Source: Leptodontidium sp. MPI-SDFR-AT-0119 (lineage: Eukaryota; Ascomycota; Leotiomycetes; Helotiales; Leptodontidiaceae). Taken from it: a stretch of 64,000 nucleotides of DNA. Of this stretch, positions 57,287-64,000 are shown one piece after another. Position 1 is the stretch's first letter, and each line of letters opens with the position of its first letter. Location: assembly GCA_020726505.1 (NCBI GenBank), contig JAHLEZ010000006.1:62001-126000 (forward strand), in the 5' to 3' direction. Under the pieces are notes generated by a model. The model was not told the origin of the DNA, ran no database searches, and saw only the letters and a program-made list of their open reading frames with translations. Made by a program: the position numbers and the translations under genes.

Positions 57287-58622
57287 TGTGTTGGTATGTT
57301 GTTGCTTTCTCTTTAGATCACGAATATGAACACTTGCAAAGATTCGACTTTGAGATGTTAGATATGAGTATATCATTGAACGACGAAGTTATAAGGATTG
57401 GTCTTCAAACCAAGTCGAGTACCAAGCCTTCTTAAGTAAGTTCTGAGCCTTGTTTATGGCACCGAAGAACGCCTCGAATTCATAAGCCTCTCGCTAATTG
57501 TGCCGAACGTACGAAGCAACCATTCAGGAGCAGCCTGCTATTACGACAAGCCTGTGGAGAAGATCAATTCCGACTCAGCCTTGTCAATTGTTGTGTTGGT
57601 GGCTGCCTGGCGTTGCGGCACTGCTGTCGATCGCTAAACCTCTTTAGTGTGATCTTACTGGTAGAGTTGTCTGTTTTTATATTGCTGCCTGGGCAAGTCA
57701 AGCGGGGCTTTCAAGGTTTGTAAAATGATGATGCGATTACTCGTACGGTACTTTTGATGTTAATTACGCATCTGCTTTCAATTAAAGCAATACGGAGCCG
57801 TAAGTGACTCACGTAGTATGCATTTTCAAACGTACGCCGGACTGAATGCCTTCCAGACTGGCGGTTCACATCCAACTGGGGTTTACTGTGGTAAGCGAGT
57901 TGAGGTCCAATGGTGGTGCGGCGAGGAGTCAGACTTTACAGGGTTCCTGCCAGCCGATGACTGCAAGGTCGAGGCACATTTTGAAGTAAATATAATTACC
58001 CGGACCCAAATGTAGGATTTAAAATTTTGAACGATATTGTGACACCTACTACTTTTGCCCATCAGTCTCTACTGGGAATCTTTTGGTGGGTGTCTTACTT
58101 CGAAGGCGCTGAGCAATCTTTCCTCAGGGGGTCATGTTTGCGACCGCGCTCGAAGCGAGGCATGTGTAAACACAACCGGTAAAGTTGAAATTTACTCTCA
58201 CCTAGAAGACCTAAAAACTTTCATTTTTATCTTAGTCGCTAGGCATGTACCAAGCAGACAGCCCCTGAAACAACCTACACCGGTATATCTTAATTCTGTT
58301 GCGAACACAGCGAGAACTAGAGATCCCGCTGTGCGGTGAAATATACCAAACAGAATGACAAACTCGACATCAGAATACACCAAACATCAAGACAGGACAT
58401 ACAAGTCATGTCATGATAATTATAAAACCACCGAATCAACCAAAAATTAATAAGAGAATTTAATAAGGAAGGGACACCCGAGAGTGGAGAGCGGCGACCT
58501 CCCTTCCCCCACCTTTGTATGCCGTACGATAACGATAAGAATTTGATATATTCCCTCACGAAGACTCCTCTTCAACAAATCGTACACATCGTCACACAAG
58601 CAATCGAAGAATAATTGCTATA
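57287..58622. other. divergent intergenic region
   Basis: Shared upstream region of the DUF6593-like gene and the dioxygenase gene, which point away from each other. No supported gene; short frames such as 57818-58015 lack motifs. An AT-rich part lies at 58330-58460. Confidence 0.5.
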
Positions 58623-59789
58623 ATGGCAGCAGTAGCAAGCCCTCCCCAAACAGGAGGAATCCAAAGCTCGCTCGAGGCAGCACTCGAAGCGCAGCAATAC
58701 CTCCAATCCCGCCTCTCAACCACCACCGAAGCCCCCTCCTTCCGCTCCATCCCTCTAATCGACCTCACGAAATCCTTCTCCCCCTCGCTCGCCGACCGAC
58801 AAGCCGTAGCGAAAGAGATAAACGAAGCCTGTACGAATGTAGGATTCTTCTTCATTACCGGCCACGGCATACCGAATGGTGTCTGCGACGATGTGTTGAA
58901 GCTTGCGAAGCGGTTCTTCCATGAGTTGTCTGATGAGCAGAAAGAGGCTATACATATGAAGCAGAATGATTATTTCCGCGGGTACGAACCAGCTGCATTC
59001 TCGTCTGTGAATGATTTCACGAGTAAGGAGACAAAAGAGGCGTTTAATTGGGGATATGAGTCTGGACTTGATCCAACAGGAGGTGATGGGAAATATGTGG
59101 AGTTGGATGGGAAGGCGGAAGGAGCTGTGAATTTGTGGCCTAAAGAGTCTGAATTACCTGGTTTCTATGAGGGGATTGCGAAATACTACGGCCATGTACG
59201 TAGACATCGATCTTGTGGGGGGTTATGTATTGACATCTCCTAGGTCCTTCAGTTATCAAGACATCTCTTCCGACTTTTTGCCCTCGCCCTCGCCCTCCCG
59301 GAAGAGTTCTTCGATCCCATGATGACCCACCCAGGAGGAATCGCCCGTTTAATCCGCTACCCACCAAGCACGAACCCCAAACCCCTCTCTGAACTCAACG
59401 AAGACGAAGAGATCGGTCTAGGCGCACACTCCGATTATGAGTGCTTCACGCTCCTCCTCCAAGACTCCAACCCCGGCCTTGAAGTCCTCAGTCCAGACGG
59501 GAGATGGGTCAGTGCTGAACCAGTGGAGGGTGCGATCGTGGTCAACGTCGCGGATTTCCTGATGCGTTGGACGAATGGTGTTTATAAGAGCACGATTCAT
59601 CGGGTTGTGAATAGGACTGATAAGGAGAGGTATAGCATCCCGCTTTTCTTCTCTATTAACTATGACGAGACGGTTGAGACGCTGCCGTCTTGTGTCAGTG
59701 AGGAGAATCCGTCGAAATACCCGCCGATTACGGCTGGACGGTATGTGTTGGACAGGTTGGCGTTAACGGTCAAGACGGGGAAATATTAG
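58623..59789 (+). CDS. 2-oxoglutarate/Fe(II)-dependent dioxygenase (isopenicillin-N-synthase-like), 372 aa
   Basis: Non-heme iron oxygenase that hydroxylates or otherwise oxidises a small molecule with 2-oxoglutarate and oxygen. Exon 1 is 58623-59195, exon 2 is 59244-59789; the 48-nt intron has GTACGT and CCTAG, phase 0. The ATG follows GCTATA and begins MAAVASPPQTGG. The N-terminal DIOX_N part shows IPLIDLTKSF and NVGFFFITGHGIP. Iron ligands are His253 and Asp255 (GAHSDYECFTLLLQD) and His310 (YKSTIHRVVN); 2-oxoglutarate is held by Arg320 and Ser322 (RYSIPLFF). All catalytic residues are present and the length is normal. Single-gene context gives no pathway clue. Confidence 0.93.
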
Positions 59790-61583
59790 CTTGCATTGTG
59801 CGAAAAGAAATTCGTTAGCACAGTCTTCAATACTGGCCAGCGTGAAATACAATGATAGTCTCTGTGCAATGTTTGAAAGTGCGTTGTAGGAAAGACTGGG
59901 TGCAACTTAGCTACACCTCTTTTCCTTGCCTCACTGGGCTGAGTTTCCAATCCGGGAAAGATATTGTGTTCGAAGTTCGCAAACGAAGCCAGGAATCTTG
60001 AACTTGCTCGCTTAGGATACAGCGTAACTAGGGGGTTAAACCTCTTCTTGAGTGTTTTCGGTCAGGAGTAGGCCAACACTTTAAGCGAGGGGAAAGTAGG
60101 ATTCGAATCTTCGACCAATCGATAAGGAACTCTGAAGGTCTATGAACTGCTACTGTATCTGGGGTGAGAGGAAATGGAGCAAAAAGACACCTGATATCTT
60201 GAGCTTCGGCTTGATCAGGACTTGACAAAGGAGGTAACACATACCTCGCCCACAGCTTGAAGTTGGAACTCCAAATAAATGCATTATGCAGAGAATCAGG
60301 TATTAGTTGACTGCTCTTAAGAAATAGCACTCAATGGGTTTAAAAAGCAATACACACAAGTCCCCACCAGATCAACAAAATTCAAGGGGACGCGAAAGAG
60401 CAGCACCGTACATACTGTATACACAGGCTCTCACAACTAACTGAACGAGAAACTTCCCATCTTCCTATTCCTGCAAGACCATCGAGAAAGAAATATAAGA
60501 GATCAAAGTCAGAATCTCTCGCAAAACTAGCAAGCAAGCTTTCGTCCGTCCTATTTCTCCAGTTTCAAATGTATGGGGAGTGAAACCGAAGACGGCACTT
60601 GCCCCAGACTCTGATCCCTTATGCAAGCCAAGGTTCCTCCCACCGTTTGTTTGCCTGTCCTAGGAAGCCCTAACCCTCGCAGTTTGATAGATACAGAGCG
60701 AGAAAGTCAAGTTGGTTGAACTTTGTATGACAGAGATCTCTGTACTTACGAGCTGACATGATGTCAGCTCCACGATTCTGACTGCTGAGAAGAAGGGTCT
60801 TGTCGTGTCGTCGTAGTTGTGGTTGGTGCAGCGGCCACTTGGCTCAGCCCCTTGAAATCACCAATCACCACCTACCTGACTACCCATCTGGCTGGCTGGC
60901 CTAAATTTGGTCCCGAGCGGAAGGGAAGGGGACCATCGTAGCCCAGCAAGCGGACGGCAGCGGCAGCGACAACACCAAAAAAAAAAAGCCGCCTCTTCTT
61001 CAACGTTTCATTTCTCGCGAGCTTCTCCTTTCTTGCATTCCCCCTTTTCGCCGTTGCATTGCCAATACTTACACATTCGAGTTCCTTTTGTGTTTCGATC
61101 GAGGACGTGGTTGGAAGGAGAAAAGAAATACTAGGGGGCAGGACAAGGTGAGGCTGGGCTGGGCTGAACAAAGCTTTGCTGTACGGGGAAGGAAAGGCAG
61201 GTGCCGACGTCGATCATACAGGAACAGCACCCGCCCGCAGAAAGGGGACAGAGACGGGTGATCCAGCTATCGAAATCTGTTGCTTCGAAGATTTGTATCT
61301 GTCTCTGCCTGCGTACGGACGACGAACAGGAACAGGAATAAGAGCTTCGATCTGCTGGACGTGTTGTCTTCTCGTTTGAATCGGCGAGGGATTGGGTCGA
61401 ATTCTACACAGCCAGTCATGCGAGAATAGGACAGGACCATGCAATAACCACCCACGGCGGCCCACGAGAACTCGAGTCGAAGAAGAAGAGACAGCTCAAT
61501 TAATCAAAGGGTCAAAGGAAGAGAAGTGAGGTCGAAAGTGTACTCACTTCGTCCGGGGCAATCAATCAATCAATCAATAAATA
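59790..61583. other. intergenic and long leader of the septation-protein gene
   Basis: Minus-strand frame 60028-60330 has no motif. On the minus strand near 60100 a TTCGAATCC string resembles a tRNA T-loop but no cloverleaf forms around it. 60950-61583 is CT/GA-rich and is the likely promoter and 5' leader, with a (CAAT)n run at 61560-61579 directly before the start. Confidence 0.5.
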
Positions 61584-64000
61584 ATGAATGGGGCTGCGGC
61601 TAGAGGCAAGGCGCTTCCAGCCCGGCCAAACCAGGATTTGAGCTTTGGCGGTCAAGGTCAAGGGGGGAATTATGGATCTCCAGCAGCAGGAGCCCAGGGC
61701 GGCGCGCAGAATGGATACAGGAAGGAGAATGTGGATCCCAGAACCAACAACGGGAACAGGCCTCCCATCCAGATGCAGATGCAGAATAATGGGAGGAGGG
61801 GAGTGCCAGCGCCTCCAGAACCAAGCGGCAGGATTGTCCTCGAGGGATATAGGAAGGACGTGATGAATGGCTTCGAGGAGAAGCCGAGATACAATCCGGT
61901 GAGTGGTGGTGGCCGCTTGTGGAGAGTTGGCGCAAGAGGAGACAGAGAGAGAGAGACAGGAGAAGTGCCCTAGAACTGACAATACACTGCAGATGAATCC
62001 CACGCGACCGCAGAGCTCGACGCTCCTCAATGTCAACGATCCGATCCAAATACATCTGCTAGTAGAGACCGCGTTGGGCGACAGCAAGGAGTACGAGATC
62101 CTGTCCCAGGAGGAGGTGGATGATCTCAAGAAACAATGTCAAGTCCTCACCCAGCGGATCGAGCAAACGCGACAGAACCTCGCGATTCAATCGAAATACC
62201 GCGATGCCGCTATTTCAATGGCGAAGCTATACTCACCCTCGGACAAGAAAGACGGCCAGGATGGGAGGAGAGACAGGAGGAGTATCTTTGGGCACAATCG
62301 CAATAGCAGTGATTCGGTCAAGGAGGCGGATCAGGAGCGGATAGCCAGCGAGAAGAAATGCGAAGAGCTGGCCCTGGAGTTGTGGTCTTTGGAAAAACGG
62401 CTTATGGAGCCCCAGAGTAGGCTTTTGAAGCACACAGCGGGAATACTTCAGATGACACACAAAGGACCGAAGAAGACGCCCAAAGAGCAAGGCGGTTCGC
62501 AACAGCAAGGCATTCCGGGAAGCCCAGAAAGCATGTACACCTACTCGAACGCGAGGAGCAGTATGGAACCTATTCACGACGAGCTTTTCTTCGATGAGAG
62601 GAGTTTGTACAAACCTGCCGATCGATTGGATGGTTTTGATATTGGCGGGAGGGATAGCTTCGTTCCTTCGAAAGGGCCGTCGAAAGAACAGATGCAAATG
62701 ATTGCCAATACAGAGCAGAAGTTGGAAAGCTTGAATAGCCGACTGCGAGAAGTCATCATCAAGGCCAATCCAGACCGGGAGGCGACTTATGGAGCACCAC
62801 CTCTTAGCAGGACCGATCGAAATGGGAAGCCTACAGAGGCCGGTACAACGCTGCAGAGTCATCTAGAGTATTTAGAACGGAGCATCAATGCAATCGACCA
62901 GGAGAGTGCCGACCAATCCACGCGGGTTCAGGAGCAGTCAGAAGCCGCCATGGAAGAGACCCTCGAGGAGTTGAACAACGAAGTTCGGAATCTCCTTTTG
63001 CCTTATGATCCAAATCGGCCAGCGCCACCTAGGCTCACTGGCAATGGGCTGAATGAGCAACTCGGGTATTTCCAGGAAATCATTGGCGCTGTCGAAGCCG
63101 AATTGTCTCGAGCATCTAGTACTGCAAGCAAGAGTATGGGTAATTCAGACAATTTGGAACAGATGCAGACAGTCATGATGGGACTCTGGGATATCATTCA
63201 ATCTGGCGAGGAGGATCAACGGCAGAGGAAGGCGGAACGTCGACAGACTCGCGCTGCTCAAAATCTTCCACAAGACGAGGAAGACTCACCGGATGAAGGC
63301 GACGATCCGAATGAGAAGTTCTCTATCCAGGCATTCTCTACGAAGGTGCAATGGCTTTACTCGCAAGCTACTCGTCTTAAGGATCAGAAGAAGGTTCTGC
63401 AGCGCCAGATCAAGCAACAGCGAGAGCTCAACAACAAATCGGATGCAGCGAAAGATGCCGAGATGGTGCAAAAGGCCGAAGAATTGCAGAGAACCCAAGA
63501 TCTTCTCACCAGAACTGAAGCAGATGCCGATAATGTTCGACAGCAGCTGAGTGATATGATGGAGAAGCTTGACGAGACGAACCAACGAGAGCTTATGCGG
63601 GATCAATCACGGTCGAAAGATGAATCAATTGCTATTCAACAAGCTCAAGAAGAGCTTAGCAATCGCAGTCAGAAGATTCAGCAGATTGAGAATGAGCTAA
63701 AGTCACGGAACCAGCAGATTCAAGAGATTGAGAATGCGCTCAAGTCGCGGGATCAGACAATCCAGGAAGTGGAAAATGAGCTCAAGTCGCGAGATCAGAC
63801 AATCCAGGAAGTAGAAAATGAGCTCAATAGTCGAAACGAGACGATTGCCGCGCTTGAAGAAGAATTGCAGGACTTGAAGGATGATCAATCCATTGGAAAT
63901 GCTGAACTGCAAGGCAAGATGGCCGACTCGGAATCCAAGATTGCAAATTTGACGCAGGAGCTGGCAGCTGCGACCGCTGCTCAAGCAACGTTTGCAAAGG
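61584..64000 (+). CDS. Usp1-like 'up-regulated during septation' coiled-coil protein (3' end beyond right edge)
   Basis: Large cytoskeletal-type protein linked to septum formation. Exon 1 (61584-61898) encodes a disordered Gly/Gln/Asn/Pro-rich start (MNGAAARGKALPARPNQD). The intron 61899-61992 (GTGAGT, CTGCAG) joins in phase 0 to exon 2, open to the window end. The conserved Usp1 domain follows at once: LLNVNDPIQIHLLVETALGD, SKEYEILSQEEVDDLKKQC and QSKYRDAAISMAKLYSP. Downstream are acidic linkers, DELFFDERSLYKPADRLDGF, a segment with NNEVRNLLLPYDPNRPAPPRL, and long heptad-rich coiled coils from about 63300 on, including four 14-residue repeats. At least 774 residues lie inside the window. Nothing is broken. 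Confidence 0.9.
63676..63843 (+). repeat. four tandem 42-bp units coding 14-residue coiled-coil repeats
   Basis: Units start at 63676, 63718, 63760 and 63802. They encode IQQIENELKSRNQQ, IQEIENALKSRDQT, IQEVENELKSRDQT and IQEVENELNSRNET, each equal to two heptads. The third and fourth units are nearly identical at the DNA level, suggesting recent duplication within the septation-protein gene. Confidence 0.92.

Noticed and set aside
60080..60130. tRNA-like T-loop string (TTCGAATCC on the minus strand)
   Set aside because: The T-stem does not pair and no anticodon or acceptor arms can be drawn around it.

Overview
The window is nuclear DNA of a filamentous ascomycete (Pezizomycotina). The genes contain short introns with GTRNGT donors, CTAAC-like branch sites and YAG acceptors. 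Several families are typical of these fungi: CFEM/PTH11 receptor, HET-domain proteins, a CAP20-like perilipin, a septation protein (Usp1), a fungal class II-type peroxidase and a DUF6593-like protein. I lean towards Leotiomycetes from the general look of the proteins, but that is inference. Gene density is low: about fourteen plausible intact or edge-cut genes sit among long non-coding stretches and at least six broken genes.

Layout. 1-1198: 5' part of a CFEM/PTH11-type membrane receptor, cut by the left edge. 5.4 kb: a small spliced gene of unknown function. 7.2-8.5 kb: a dead pogo/Fot1-like transposase whose frame is kept but carries four internal stops. 9.0-9.4 kb: a broken kinase-like fragment, followed by a 130-bp palindromic repeat. 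9.9-11.8 kb: secreted type-B carboxylesterase. 12.8-13.5 kb: degraded anion/vitamin-type MFS transporter. 15.0-18.3 kb: large secreted GH106-like glycoside hydrolase. 19.0-20.0 kb: truncated S15 (X-Pro/CocE-like) hydrolase overlapping another decayed frame. 20.9 kb: DUF1993 protein. 22.3-23.7 kb: drug-efflux MFS transporter killed by several TGG-to-TAG changes. 26.3-27.3 kb: SDR dehydrogenase. 28.5-29.7 kb: a second, broken SDR.

32.1 kb: small secreted Asn/Gln/Phe-rich protein. 34.7 kb: possible basic protein. 36.5 kb: small secreted, probably GPI-anchored protein. 37.6-39.4 kb: HET-domain protein. 40.3-41.6 kb: secreted heme peroxidase. 45.1-47.6 kb: second HET-domain protein. 51.1 kb: perilipin-like lipid-droplet protein. 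52.8-54.8 kb: secreted BBE-like FAD oxidase. 56.4-57.3 kb: DUF6593/tubby-like protein. 58.6-59.8 kb: 2-oxoglutarate/Fe(II) dioxygenase. 61.6 kb to the right edge: Usp1-like coiled-coil septation protein.

The left half (7-30 kb) looks like an accessory region under decay: secreted hydrolases, transporters and reductases mixed with a dead transposon. Many of the disabling changes are C-to-T/G-to-A transitions in CpA context, as repeat-induced point mutation (RIP) would leave. The right half holds non-self-recognition (HET) genes around a peroxidase, then more housekeeping-type genes. I found no PKS/NRPS core, CRISPR array, rRNA or convincing tRNA. All splice models were built by hand; exon phases were checked arithmetically wherever a complete model is given.
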